A stretch of 49,354 bases of DNA from Bacteroides sp. UBA1773. GTDB taxonomy: Bacteria; Bacteroidota; Bacteroidia; Bacteroidales; Bacteroidaceae. Where the stretch lies: the NCBI GenBank assembly GCA_002315285.1, contig DCGR01000070.1:1-49354 (forward strand), read 5' to 3'. The notes below the pieces were generated by a model, which was given only the letters and a program-made list of their open reading frames with translations, was not told where the DNA came from and ran no database searches. This document shows positions 1-7,541 of this stretch, one piece after another. Each line of letters begins with the position of its first letter. The stretch's first letter is position 1. A program made the position numbers and the translations under genes.

Positions 1-2
1 GG

Positions 3-170
3 TATCCTTTGAGCGATATTATCACATCGCCGCCGAGAGGGCTGTGGATAGATATAACTTTTGATGACATGGAGACTTATCGGATGCATGCAGGAAGATT
101 CCTGAAATATTGGATTCCTTGGGTGCAAGATGGCGTAAGCTGTTCGAGATGTAAGGTTACCATTCGTTGA
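3..170 (+). CDS. 3' end of an unrecognised gene (partial)
   Basis: An open frame enters from the left edge at base 3 and stops with TGA at 168-170, giving the last 55 residues of a protein whose start is outside the window. The visible part has three tryptophans and ends in a basic tail containing CSRCKV. I do not recognise a family from so short a tail. It converges on the minus-strand DUF1080 gene, and a strong hairpin lies between the two. Coding status is supported only by the open frame and its neat end just before that hairpin. Confidence 0.5.
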   Translation, partial: YPLSDIITSPPRGLWIDITFDDMETYRMHAGRFLKYWIPWVQDGVSCSRCKVTIR

Positions 171-175
171 TGTCG

Positions 176-237
176 AAAAAACAAGAGCCCTGCGAAAGGT
201 GTTGTCGGTACGACAAGCCTATTCGCAGGGTTCTTGG
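176..237 (-). terminator. Hairpin terminator between convergent genes
   Basis: Arms at about 184-196 and 222-234 pair over 13 bases with one G-U, and the interior pairs further (TTGTCG with CGACAA). Read on the minus strand the stem is followed by a run of T (bases 181-176), so it is a good intrinsic terminator for the DUF1080 operon. It may also stop plus-strand transcripts from the left. Confidence 0.75.
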
Positions 238-255
238 TAAAGTGATGTGTGTGGA

Positions 256-1134
256 TTATTGGAGCTCCAATATCTTCACATTCTTATACCATACTTCATC
301 GCCGTGGTCTTGCAGCAAGATGTTGCCTTCGGTCTGGTTGCCGAAGTCGGGCCAATCCTTGTACTTGCTATAGGCCACCAGTGCGTTCCATTCCTGGTTG
401 TTGCGTTCGTACTGTACCATCAGTTCGCCATTCAGCCAATGCTCTACGTGGTTGTTGTAAACCACGATAAGAGCCGTGTTGAAGTTGTTGATGTCGAACG
501 GTTTCACGTCGGGTGCGGGGATAAGGTCGTAGAGCGAGCCAAGTTTGCGGTTGCCTTTCACACCCTTCTCGGCATCAGGATGACGAGTGTCGTCGAGAAT
601 CTGGAACTCACAACCGATGGCTGAGCCTTCACCCTTGTTGAGGTCGGGGCGTACGAAATACTTGATGCCGCTGTTGGCACCTTCGGTAATCTTGAACTGA
701 GCCTTGAGGATGAAATTCTTGTAAGTGCGGGTAGTTACGATGTCGCCACCGTTGGCCGATTCCGCACCGTTGCTTGGCATGACCTTGAGGATGCCATTTT
801 CCATCACCCAGCCGCTCTTGGGAAACTCGTCGAGCTTGGCACCACGCCAACCTTCCGACGACTTGCCATCCCAAAGGAGTTTCCAGCCTTCTTTCTGTTC
901 GGCTTCGGTAAGCGTGTTGTCGGCAATGCCTTCAGCGGGATTGCACAGGTTTTCTTTGGTGAGGAAGACCTTGAAATCAGCCATTTGGCAACATTCGTGG
1001 CTTTCGCCGGCACATTCGTGCTTTGCACCATTACATTGGCCTTCGCCGCTGCACTCGTGTTGTGCTTTGTTGCTGTTGCACTGGCATCCAGCCAATGCAG
1101 CAGCACACATCATGATCAGTAAAGTTTTCTTCAT
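256..1134 (-). CDS. DUF1080 (3-keto-disaccharide hydrolase family) lipoprotein with Cys/His-rich linker
   Basis: The 292-residue product begins with a lipoprotein signal (MKKTLL, then lipobox LAGC), so it should be anchored in the envelope. The C-terminal two thirds is a DUF1080 jelly-roll domain, with landmarks such as WKLLWDGKSSEGWRG and a conserved NNHVEHWLNG stretch. Pfam names the family 3-keto-disaccharide hydrolase. Just after the lipid cysteine there is an unusual linker with repeated HEC-x-GE units and eight or more cysteines. The upstream oxidoreductase gene ends 17 bases before this start. An alternative ATG at 1152 overlaps that gene's stop as TAATG and would add six residues; the MKK start gives the more typical signal peptide. 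Inference: the pair acts on oxidised (3-keto) glycosides. The substrate is unknown. Confidence 0.85.
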   Translation of the reverse strand: MKKTLLIMMCAAALAGCQCNSNKAQHECSGEGQCNGAKHECAGESHECCQMADFKVFLTKENLCNPAEGIADNTLTEAEQKEGWKLLWDGKSSEGWRGAKLDEFPKSGWVMENGILKVMPSNGAESANGGDIVTTRTYKNFILKAQFKITEGANSGIKYFVRPDLNKGEGSAIGCEFQILDDTRHPDAEKGVKGNRKLGSLYDLIPAPDVKPFDINNFNTALIVVYNNHVEHWLNGELMVQYERNNQEWNALVAYSKYKDWPDFGNQTEGNILLQDHGDEVWYKNVKILELQ

Positions 1135-1151
1135 TGTCGCAAATTGTTTCA

Positions 1152-2630
1152 TTAGAGTTTGTAGAACTGCTCCCAACCCTTACGTGGAGGAATACCTACC
1201 AGCATGGCGTTGGCAAAGGCATTGTTGGTGAACTGCTTGGTGCGAGGATCGAAGAACAACTGAGTGTTCAGGCGCTGAGCGATGACACCAAGAGAGAACA
1301 CTTCACAGAGCACACCGCAAATCTCGAACGGTGAGCGTGTCTTCTCTATGCCCTGGCAAGCCAACAGGAAGTTCTCGAAGTGGTTGGATGGACGTTCGCC
1401 CAATTTGAACTTATTGCCAAACTTGCCTTCGCCTTCGAAGTGCATCTTGTCGCCAAACTTGCTTTCAACCTCTGCAATCTTCTCCTTCGGGATGATGTTG
1501 AGCAGGCTGCCGTGTGAGCCACCCTTGAAAGTGAGGTCCTTCGAATAGATGATCTTTCCAGGAGCCAATGAAGGTTTCTTACCCTTGCTATCGACATTGG
1601 TTGCGGGCACATTGGGATCGAATCCGGCTACGCCGAAGCCTTCGGGAATAGGAGGCAGGTTGTCGAGGCCATCGTACCAGGTTACGTCAACCGGTGGCAT
1701 GTCCTTGCGGGCGCCGAAGCGGAAGAGGATGGTCGATGAGTTGGGATAGAAGTAGTCGTTGTGACGTTCTGCCTTCTGCATGGTGATTTCGTAAGGCAAT
1801 CCTAATTCGAGGAATTCATGGACGGTGTCGAGCAGGTGAGCACCCCAGTCGCCCAAAGCACCCATACCGAAGTCGTACCAGCAACGCCACTGGCCCTGAT
1901 GGAAGTCCTTGCAGTATTCATGCCATGCGGCGGTGTTCAGCCAAGTGTCCCAGTTCATGCCGTCGGGCAGAGGTTCTGCTGCGGGGAATTTCAGTGTATA
2001 TTCGTCTGGGAACGGGTGCCAGCGACGCCAGCTGTTCATGTGGGCCGTAACGGCTGTTACGTCCTTGATGATGCCAGCTTCCTTCCAAGCCTTGAACTGG
2101 AAGTAGTTGCCTTCCGAGTGGCCTTGGTTGCCAACCTGAGTAGCCTGGTTCGGACGTTTCAGGGCGGCCTGGATCATCAGTTCCTCCTCGTTGAAGGTAC
2201 GGGCCATTGGTTTCTCCACATACACATGCTTTCCTTCAGAAAGCGCGAGCATTGCGATGGGGAAGTGCGCGAAGTCGGGCACAGCGATGGCTACTGCATC
2301 GAATTCGTTGCCGGCCTTGTCGAAGAGTTCGCGGAAGTCGGTGAACTGCTTTGCTTTGGGAAACCAGCTTTTCACTTCGTCGCATTGTTTGCCTTTGATG
2401 TCAACATCACACAAGGCCACGACATCAATCATGTCGGTTTTCTTGAAATCGCCAATGATCTGGTTGCCTCGGTTACCAATACCGATGAAAGCGATTTTGA
2501 CTTTGCCGGGAGCAGCCTTGGGCGCTGTAGCCGACGAGTTGTTTTGTGCATGTAAAATGCCACTTGGAGTCAAGGCAACACCTGCGGTCGCCATTGACAT
2601 TGTCTTTAAGAAATCTCTACGTGTTCCCAT
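1152..2630 (-). CDS. Tat-exported Gfo/Idh/MocA family oxidoreductase
   Basis: The 492-residue protein starts with a twin-arginine signal (MGTRRDFLKT, then a hydrophobic stretch ending near HAQ), so it is probably folded with its cofactor before export. A Rossmann fold follows: GIGNRG at residues 50-55 binds NAD(P), and the family motif EKP lies near residue 140. The long C-terminal part matches the exported Gfo/Idh/MocA group common in Bacteroidetes and Planctomycetes. It is the first gene of a two-gene operon with the DUF1080 lipoprotein, with coupled stop and start. Known pairings of these families suggest reversible oxidation of a sugar at C3 followed by elimination or hydrolysis of the keto-glycoside. 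That role is inferred; the sugar cannot be read from the sequence. Confidence 0.85.
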   Translation of the reverse strand: MGTRRDFLKTMSMATAGVALTPSGILHAQNNSSATAPKAAPGKVKIAFIGIGNRGNQIIGDFKKTDMIDVVALCDVDIKGKQCDEVKSWFPKAKQFTDFRELFDKAGNEFDAVAIAVPDFAHFPIAMLALSEGKHVYVEKPMARTFNEEELMIQAALKRPNQATQVGNQGHSEGNYFQFKAWKEAGIIKDVTAVTAHMNSWRRWHPFPDEYTLKFPAAEPLPDGMNWDTWLNTAAWHEYCKDFHQGQWRCWYDFGMGALGDWGAHLLDTVHEFLELGLPYEITMQKAERHNDYFYPNSSTILFRFGARKDMPPVDVTWYDGLDNLPPIPEGFGVAGFDPNVPATNVDSKGKKPSLAPGKIIYSKDLTFKGGSHGSLLNIIPKEKIAEVESKFGDKMHFEGEGKFGNKFKLGERPSNHFENFLLACQGIEKTRSPFEICGVLCEVFSLGVIAQRLNTQLFFDPRTKQFTNNAFANAMLVGIPPRKGWEQFYKL

Positions 2631-2664
2631 TTTCTTATGGTTTGGAATAAAGTAATTTTCGGGA

Positions 2665-2693
2665 CAAATTTACTCATTATTTTGATTATCCAA
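2665..2693 (-). promoter_or_regulatory. Bacteroidetes-type promoter for the oxidoreductase operon
   Basis: On the minus strand TAAATTTG (2672-2665) fits the -7 consensus TAnnTTTG. A TTG at 2693-2691 could be the -33 element at 18 bases, one short of the usual spacing. It lies about 35 bases before the ATG. Confidence 0.5.
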
Positions 2694-2743
2694 TGACAAA
2701 TCGCAAAAATTATGGAATTATTTTTTTGCCCTGTTCGTACATG

Positions 2744-3574
2744 TCAGGTTAAGGTTTCGATGACTTTTGTGAATATGGCACACATGCGGTCGGCGGCGGC
2801 ATTGGCAGCACGAACCACTTCATCGCCATCGTTCACATAGTCGGGAGCATAGTCGTCGTGTGCCTCGTTGGTGATGACCGACATGCCGAAAACGGCAATC
2901 CCGCTATGCCGCGCCACAATCACCTCGGGTACGGTGCTCATGCCGGTGGCGTCGGCACCCCACAAGCGGAACATCTTGTATTCGGAAGGTGTCTCGTAGG
3001 TGGGTCCGGTGCTGGCAATATAGACTCCTTTCTTCACGGCAATCCCCAGCTCCTCGGCAGCCTGTTCGGCCATACTGATAAGGTGTGGGTCGTAAGGGCG
3101 TGTCATGTCGGGGAAACGTGGTCCGAAATCCTCAAGATTGGGTCCGACAAGAGGGTTGGGCATGTTGTTGATGTGGTCCCGGATAATCATCAGGTCGCCT
3201 ACATGGTAGTCGAAATTGACTCCGCCGGCGGCATTCGACACAAAGAGGGTCTCGACGCCCAACAGCTTCATGACCCTGATGGGTAGGGTGACTTGCTGCA
3301 TGGTGTAACCCTCGTAATAGTGTATTCGGCCTTGCATGGCGCAAACGAACCTGCCGCCCAAAAAACCGAAAATGAGATTGCCCTTGTGCCCTATGGCCGT
3401 GGAGATGGGGAAATGGGGAATGTCCTTGTAGGGGATGCAGACAAGAGGGTCGATGGCATCAGCCAGTTTCCCGAGTCCGCTTCCCAACACGATCCCGATT
3501 CGTACTTTCCGTCCGTTCAGCCGTGACTGGATGTAGGCTGCAGCCTCCTTGATTTTTTGCGATTGTTCGTTCAT
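2744..3574 (-). CDS. punA: Purine nucleoside phosphorylase, class I trimeric type
   Basis: The 276-residue protein is full length for a trimeric purine nucleoside phosphorylase, which splits purine (deoxy)nucleosides with phosphate to free base and (deoxy)ribose-1-phosphate in the cytosol. Visible motifs are the N-terminal phosphate loop VLGSGLG, GHKGN, the QGRxHYYEGY block, NAAGG, the substrate-side TGPTYETPSE with GMSTVPE, and the purine-site asparagine in ITNEAHDDY. It stands alone, divergent from mltG across an 83-base gap containing overlapping promoters. The family assignment is firm; the symbol punA is by similarity. Confidence 0.93.
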   Translation of the reverse strand: MNEQSQKIKEAAAYIQSRLNGRKVRIGIVLGSGLGKLADAIDPLVCIPYKDIPHFPISTAIGHKGNLIFGFLGGRFVCAMQGRIHYYEGYTMQQVTLPIRVMKLLGVETLFVSNAAGGVNFDYHVGDLMIIRDHINNMPNPLVGPNLEDFGPRFPDMTRPYDPHLISMAEQAAEELGIAVKKGVYIASTGPTYETPSEYKMFRLWGADATGMSTVPEVIVARHSGIAVFGMSVITNEAHDDYAPDYVNDGDEVVRAANAAADRMCAIFTKVIETLT

Positions 3575-3598
3575 GATTCGTTTTTTTGAGCGTTAATG

Positions 3599-3629
3599 TT
3601 TGTCAGGGCAAAATTAATGCTTATCTTTG
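3599..3629 (+). promoter_or_regulatory. Promoter of mltG
   Basis: TTTG at 3599-3602 and TATCTTTG at 3622-3629 are spaced 19 bases, an excellent match to the Bacteroidetes -33/-7 promoter. Transcription should start near 3635, some 20 bases before the mltG ATG. It is interlocked with the opposite promoter at 3609-3639. Confidence 0.8.
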
Positions 3630-3639
3630 GACCATCAAA
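3609..3639 (-). promoter_or_regulatory. Promoter of the purine nucleoside phosphorylase gene
   Basis: On the minus strand TTTG (3639-3636) and TAATTTTG (3616-3609) are spaced 19 bases. Each promoter's -7 box lies in the spacer of the other, so polymerase cannot occupy both at once. Confidence 0.8.
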
Positions 3640-3657
3640 CAGAGAGCCTAAAAAAAT

Positions 3658-4707
3658 ATGGGGAAAACAAGCAAACGGCGTTTGTTGCTCGCGGCAATTG
3701 CATTGGTGCTATTTGTGGCCGGAAGCATGGGAGGGGCAGTGTATTATATGTTCTTCACCCATCCTTATCAGATTGCCAAAACCACTTATATCTTCATCGA
3801 CCGCGACGACAACATGGACTCGGTGATGGCGAAGGTCGTCGAGGTGGGAGAACCCACCCACACGAAGGGGCTCAACCTGCTGATGGAACGTGGCAAGTAT
3901 GCTGGCAAAATACGCACCGGCAAATATGCCATCAATGCCACCGACACACATCGGACTCTTTACCGACGATTGTCAGCCGGGAACCAGACTCCGGTGAAAC
4001 TTGTGATGGGCAGTGTGGCCACCTTGCAGAAACTGGCACGGAATGTGTCGCGGCAACTGATGATTGATTCGGCTGAAGTGGCGCAACTGATGTTCGACAA
4101 GGAATATGTCGGGTCGCTGTCATACACGGCAGAAACCCTGCCCTCGTTGTTCATCCCAAACACCTACGAAGTGTTCTGGGACATCAGTGCCGAGAAGTTC
4201 ATGCAACGCATGGTGCGCGAGCACAAGGCTTTTTGGAATGACGACAGGATGAAGAAGGCAAAGGAATTGGGGATGAACCCAGCCGAAGTGTCCACATTGG
4301 CATCGATTGTGGAAGGGGAAACGGCATTGGCTGCCGACAAACCCATTGTGGCAGGGCTATACATCAACAGGTTGCGCCTCGACATGCCATTGCAAGCCTG
4401 TCCGACGGTGATATATGCCGTGGGCGATCCTACCCTGCAACGGGTGTTGTTCAAGCATCTGGAAATCGATTCTCCCTACAACACCTATAAATATAAGGGC
4501 CTTCCTCCTGGCCCCATAAGCATACCATCCATCCAAGGCATAGACGCGGTGCTGAACTACACGCATCATAATTATCTGTACATGTGTGCCAAGGAGGACT
4601 TTTCAGGCGGGCATTATTTCACTGCAAGCGGGGCACAACATGCGGCCAATGCACGCAAGTACCAGCATTCCATCGGCGAGTTCCTGGCAAAGAAACGGGC
4701 AAAGTAA
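3658..4707 (+). CDS. mltG: Endolytic murein transglycosylase MltG
   Basis: The 349-residue inner-membrane protein has a short basic N-terminus, one transmembrane helix (about residues 9-32) and a YceG-like periplasmic domain. It cuts nascent glycan strands and so helps set their length. The active-site region LASIVEGETA (E. coli has LASIVEKETA, with the catalytic glutamate) is followed by the family blocks GLYINRL, MPLQACPTVIYA, SPYNTYKYKGLPPGPI and, near the end, GGHYFTASGAQHAAN. Length and domain order are normal. It is a single gene with its own promoter. The 500 bases after it hold no gene. Confidence 0.93.
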   Translation: MGKTSKRRLLLAAIALVLFVAGSMGGAVYYMFFTHPYQIAKTTYIFIDRDDNMDSVMAKVVEVGEPTHTKGLNLLMERGKYAGKIRTGKYAINATDTHRTLYRRLSAGNQTPVKLVMGSVATLQKLARNVSRQLMIDSAEVAQLMFDKEYVGSLSYTAETLPSLFIPNTYEVFWDISAEKFMQRMVREHKAFWNDDRMKKAKELGMNPAEVSTLASIVEGETALAADKPIVAGLYINRLRLDMPLQACPTVIYAVGDPTLQRVLFKHLEIDSPYNTYKYKGLPPGPISIPSIQGIDAVLNYTHHNYLYMCAKEDFSGGHYFTASGAQHAANARKYQHSIGEFLAKKRAK

Positions 4708-4718
4708 GAATCGTGAAA

Positions 4719-4801
4719 ATTACAGGCCACAAAGCTTTTCATTACAGGCCTGTAAATAAATTTTAGAGCACTCTAATTTTATTTTAGAGCACTCTAAATT
4801 T
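4719..4801. repeat. Four palindromic boxes with about 21-base period after mltG
   Basis: ATTACAGGCC occurs at 4719 and 4741, the second within the perfect palindrome TTACAGGCCTGTAA (4742-4755). TTTTAGAGCACTCTAA follows at 4761-4776 and again, identical, at 4782-4797, 21 bases apart. Box starts are therefore 22, 20 and 21 bases apart, close to two helical turns. The boxes lie between convergent genes, so a promoter operator is not obvious. No family of elements is recognised. Confidence 0.6.
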
Positions 4802-4885
4802 CATCGAGAGGCCAGTAAATTTATGCCAGTCGGTTCTTGAAAAAAGACTGGTTCCTTTTGCTTTAAAATGCTGGATGCATTTCAT

Positions 4886-4997
4886 GAAAATACTGGGATT
4901 GTTTTGAAAAATTACTGGTTTCTCTCCAACTTCGACTGCAAGAAATTGCAGTGAGTTGCACTTGTGCTTGAAAATTGGGAACTGAACACTGAAAACC
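4886..4997 (+). repeat. Intergenic element, copy A, with heptamer repeats
   Basis: Three blocks recur in the same order and strand as in copy B at 26878-27242: GAAAATACTGGG (4886-4897), TTACTGGTTTCTCTCC (from about 4912), and four heptamers GAAAATT GGGAACT GAACACT GAAAACC (4970-4997). The rest of the gap (4998-5120) shows no gene and no other signal that I can support. Confidence 0.5.
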
Positions 4998-5123
4998 GGT
5001 CTTTACCGAAGGTCAGGAATGGGCTTGAAATCTTGTCCCTTCATTTTGCCTTGTGCTTCCAACCGATTTTGCAACCTTTCTTCATGGCACATAGAAGCGA
5101 GATGCCTGCACACAAATGCATCC

Positions 5124-5185
5124 ACAAAAAAAGTCCTACAAACCACTGTTCTGCTTGAAGAGCCGGGAGTGGGTTTGTAGGACTT
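5124..5185 (-). terminator. Intrinsic terminator of the SIS-domain gene
   Basis: AAGTCCTACAAACC (5131-5144) pairs with GGTTTGTAGGACTT (5172-5185). On the minus strand the stem is followed by seven T (5130-5124). It lies just after the stop at 5207. Confidence 0.85.
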
Positions 5186-5206
5186 GGAGCATGGAGAGTA
5201 TGCAAC

Positions 5207-6214
5207 TTACATTTCGTTGCCTACCTTGCGGGCGCGCTGTGGCTTGTCGAGGTTGATGCCATCGGAAACACCTACTTCCACAAGGATGTTCCAGCCGGCA
5301 CACAAATAAACGTATGGTTGCATTTCGCCTGCTTCAGGAACGATGACCGTGGTGAACGGAGTCGGCTTGGTGTCGATGGCTACCACGTGGACCTTGGCAT
5401 TGCCAAACACGGTCTGGTATTTCGCGTATTCGCTTTCGATGGGATTGACAACAAACACGATGTCGCCTTCCTGCATCACTTCCTCAATGCCGTGGAGCGC
5501 ATAAGTGCCCTCGAGGAAATCGCTCTTGCGACGGGTGATTTCGTTGGTCTTCAAGGTGAGCTCTTCGGCCACACCATCGTTCATGCCGGCGAAATAAATG
5601 GTTTTCGCTTCCTTCACCCATTCCACGATTTCTGCGGGAACATCGAGGGTGAGTGCCTGCTGCAACTTCTCGGGCAGACCAGCCAAGGCGGCCTTCATGT
5701 CCTTGCCAGCTACGTTCCAAATGACGCTTTCGGAGAACAATGTCTGCTCAACCACGCTCTTGGTGGCAGCGACAGCGTTTTCCCAACCGCAACCCAACAC
5801 GTGGGCTTTCACGCAAGCGGCTTCGAGTGGAGTGTTCTCGTTGGCCGTCAGACCGAAGTAGCGGGTGTGTCCTTTTGCCTTGAGCGCATTGGCAAGCATC
5901 AGGGCCTCTTTGGTGCGTCCCGAATTGGAACCTATCAAAACAGCATATTTCGACAAGTCATATTCGCAGGCCTGGTGTGAACCTTCGGTTTGCACGTTGA
6001 TGTCCAAGCCCCATGCCTTGGCTTTGCGGGAAGCATTTTTCGAGGGGAAAATCCGGCTTGAACCTTCGCCGGAAAACAAAAGGCGACCGGTTTCTGTTAC
6101 CGCATCGGCCACGAACAATGAACTGTCGGGGTTGAACTTCTGAACAGTTTCCACTGTTCCCATCATTTCCTGTACTAAATAGTACTGAGCATACTTTTTG
6201 TCTGTTAGGTTCAT
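5207..6214 (-). CDS. SIS-domain sugar isomerase/deglycase-like protein
   Basis: The 335-residue cytosolic protein has two SIS (sugar isomerase) modules, as in the isomerase half of glucosamine-6-phosphate synthase and in fructoselysine deglycases. The first module carries the phosphosugar loop: a GEGSSRIFPS block, then the IGSNSGRTKEA block. The second has YFAGMNDGVAEELTLKTNE and EGTYALHGIEE. There is no glutaminase domain, so it handles a phosphosugar without making ammonia. The exact substrate is unknown. Start chosen at ATG 6214 (MNLTDKKYAQ); a longer frame to 6289 runs over the promoter. It is a single gene with its own promoter and terminator. Confidence 0.85.
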   Translation of the reverse strand: MNLTDKKYAQYYLVQEMMGTVETVQKFNPDSSLFVADAVTETGRLLFSGEGSSRIFPSKNASRKAKAWGLDINVQTEGSHQACEYDLSKYAVLIGSNSGRTKEALMLANALKAKGHTRYFGLTANENTPLEAACVKAHVLGCGWENAVAATKSVVEQTLFSESVIWNVAGKDMKAALAGLPEKLQQALTLDVPAEIVEWVKEAKTIYFAGMNDGVAEELTLKTNEITRRKSDFLEGTYALHGIEEVMQEGDIVFVVNPIESEYAKYQTVFGNAKVHVVAIDTKPTPFTTVIVPEAGEMQPYVYLCAGWNILVEVGVSDGINLDKPQRARKVGNEM

Positions 6215-6286
6215 TTCATTATGTTTTATGTGAAAAGATAACTTCAAAAATCCATCAGAAGGGTTGGCCGCTGAAAAATCATGCTG

Positions 6287-6294
6287 CAAAGGTA
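6287..6294 (-). promoter_or_regulatory. -7 box of the SIS-domain gene
   Basis: TACCTTTG on the minus strand matches TAnnTTTG exactly, 73 bases before the ATG. No convincing -33 element was found at the right spacing. Confidence 0.5.
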
Positions 6295-6399
6295 CATAAT
6301 TTTATCGACAATCATGTAGATGTGGTCTGATAAAAATTCTCGTTTTTGTTTGTCGAGGTGATTTGTTTTAGCTGAAAACATAAAAAAATGTCTTGGTCG

Positions 6400-6415
6400 T
6401 GCATCAATATTCGGA
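6400..6415. promoter_or_regulatory. Possible ArgR operator (ARG box)
   Basis: TGCATCAATATTCGGA resembles the ARG box core TGAAT-4-ATTCA, with 8 of the 10 core bases matching. It lies ten bases upstream of the argR -7 box, where it could mediate autorepression. The consensus is that of E. coli, so the match to this distant ArgR is only suggestive. Confidence 0.35.
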
Positions 6416-6424
6416 AATAAGTTG

Positions 6425-6432
6425 TATTTTTG
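6425..6432 (+). promoter_or_regulatory. -7 box of the arginine/proline operon
   Basis: TATTTTTG fits TAnnTTTG, 25 bases before the argR ATG. No -33 TTTG sits at the normal distance, which would fit a regulated promoter. Confidence 0.55.
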
Positions 6433-6457
6433 CGGACGAAAAGAATAAATATTCAAC

Positions 6458-6931
6458 ATGAAGACAAAGACAGCCCGTTTGGAAACTATCAAAATGCTTA
6501 TCTCGAGTCAGGAACTGAGCAGTCAGGAGGAATTGTTGCAAGCCTTGTCGGCCGAAGGATTTTCTTTGACTCAGGCAACGTTGAGCCGCGATTTGAAACA
6601 ACTGAAAGTGGCAAAGGCTGCTACCATGGATGGAAAGTATGTGTATGTGTTGCCCAACAATACACTTTATAGACGGGTGACCGACCATGCAGTGTCCTAT
6701 GACACAATGCACCAGACGGGCTATGTTTCTATGGAATTTTCGAACAATCTGGCTGTCATCAAAACCCGTCCGGGTTATGCCAGCAGTCTGGCATACGACA
6801 TTGACAACAAGAATTTTCCGGAAATAATCGGTACCATAGCCGGTGATGACACCATTTTGCTGATCTTGAGTGAGCGCTGTAATCGTAGCAGCGTGAAGAA
6901 TAGTTTGTCGCAAATAATTCCGAACATATAA
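6458..6931 (+). CDS. argR: Arginine repressor ArgR
   Basis: The 157-residue protein has the two ArgR domains. The first is an N-terminal winged helix (about 1-70) with the recognition segment LTQATLSRDLKQL. The second is a C-terminal arginine-binding, hexamer-forming domain (about 85-157) with the GTIAGDDTIL block that carries the arginine-contacting aspartates. Family members bind operators when arginine is high and repress arginine synthesis. It is the first gene of a nine-gene arginine/proline cluster and probably represses its own operon. Length is normal (150-160). Confidence 0.95.
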   Translation: MKTKTARLETIKMLISSQELSSQEELLQALSAEGFSLTQATLSRDLKQLKVAKAATMDGKYVYVLPNNTLYRRVTDHAVSYDTMHQTGYVSMEFSNNLAVIKTRPGYASSLAYDIDNKNFPEIIGTIAGDDTILLILSERCNRSSVKNSLSQIIPNI

Positions 6932-6943
6932 AAACTTACATAA

Positions 6944-7507
6944 ATGAAAGTAGAAGATATAGACGTGATGATAGCTGATGCCACGCACGAAGTTTACGTG
7001 GATGACATTCTGGATACCATCCGAGAGTCGGCCAAAGTACGTGGAACAGGTATTGCAGAGCGTACACATGAATATCTGACAACGAAAATCCGTGAGGGAA
7101 AGGCCATCATAGCCCTCGACGGAGAAACCTTTGCTGGATTTACTTACATAGAGTCGTGGGGCAATAGGACATACGTGGCCACTTCAGGTCTGATAGTCCA
7201 TCCAGCCTACCGGGGAATCGGGCTTGCCCGACGCATCAAGGCTGCTTCGTTTCGCTTGGCGCGTATGCGTTGGCCGCATGCCAAGATTTTCAGCCTGACA
7301 AGTGGTGCTGCCGTGATGAAAATGAATACGGAACTGGGCTATGTGCCCGTCACCTTCAATGAACTGACCGACGATGAGGCCTTTTGGAAAGGATGCGAGG
7401 GCTGTACGAATCACAGTATCCTAGTGGAGAAAAAAAGGAAATTCTGCATCTGTACGGCCATGCTCTATGATCCGGAGCAACATAAGGGGGACAGTCAGGA
7501 GATTTGA
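6944..7507 (+). CDS. GNAT acyltransferase, likely N-acylglutamate synthase
   Basis: The 187-residue protein has one GNAT fold. The acyl-CoA loop is visible as VHPAYRGIGLARRI, about residues 86-99. It lies between argR and argG, 12 bases after argR. In Bacteroides the equivalent gene in the same position is thought to acylate glutamate, probably with succinyl-CoA, as the first step of arginine synthesis, because these bacteria use succinylated intermediates. No ArgA- or ArgJ-type enzyme is seen here, so this gene is the natural candidate. A cysteine-bearing tail (CEGCTNHS and KFCICTAM) is a feature of its own. The acyl donor is inferred, not visible. Confidence 0.75.
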   Translation: MKVEDIDVMIADATHEVYVDDILDTIRESAKVRGTGIAERTHEYLTTKIREGKAIIALDGETFAGFTYIESWGNRTYVATSGLIVHPAYRGIGLARRIKAASFRLARMRWPHAKIFSLTSGAAVMKMNTELGYVPVTFNELTDDEAFWKGCEGCTNHSILVEKKRKFCICTAMLYDPEQHKGDSQEI

Positions 7508-7541
7508 TATCATTGATTCATTAGTTAATTGAAATAGTAAG

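Noticed and set aside
1818..2555. 245-codon plus-strand open frame opposite the Gfo/Idh/MocA gene
   Set aside because: Antisense shadow; the minus frame has the Tat signal, GxGxxG and EKP motifs.
4964..5158. Small 64-codon plus-strand frame in the gap after mltG
   Set aside because: It runs over the heptamer repeats and into the terminator hairpin of the SIS-domain gene and has no promoter or ribosome site.
5318..5980. Long plus-strand open frame opposite the SIS-domain gene
   Set aside because: It is fully antisense to a gene with clear SIS motifs and has no promoter, ribosome site or recognisable protein features.
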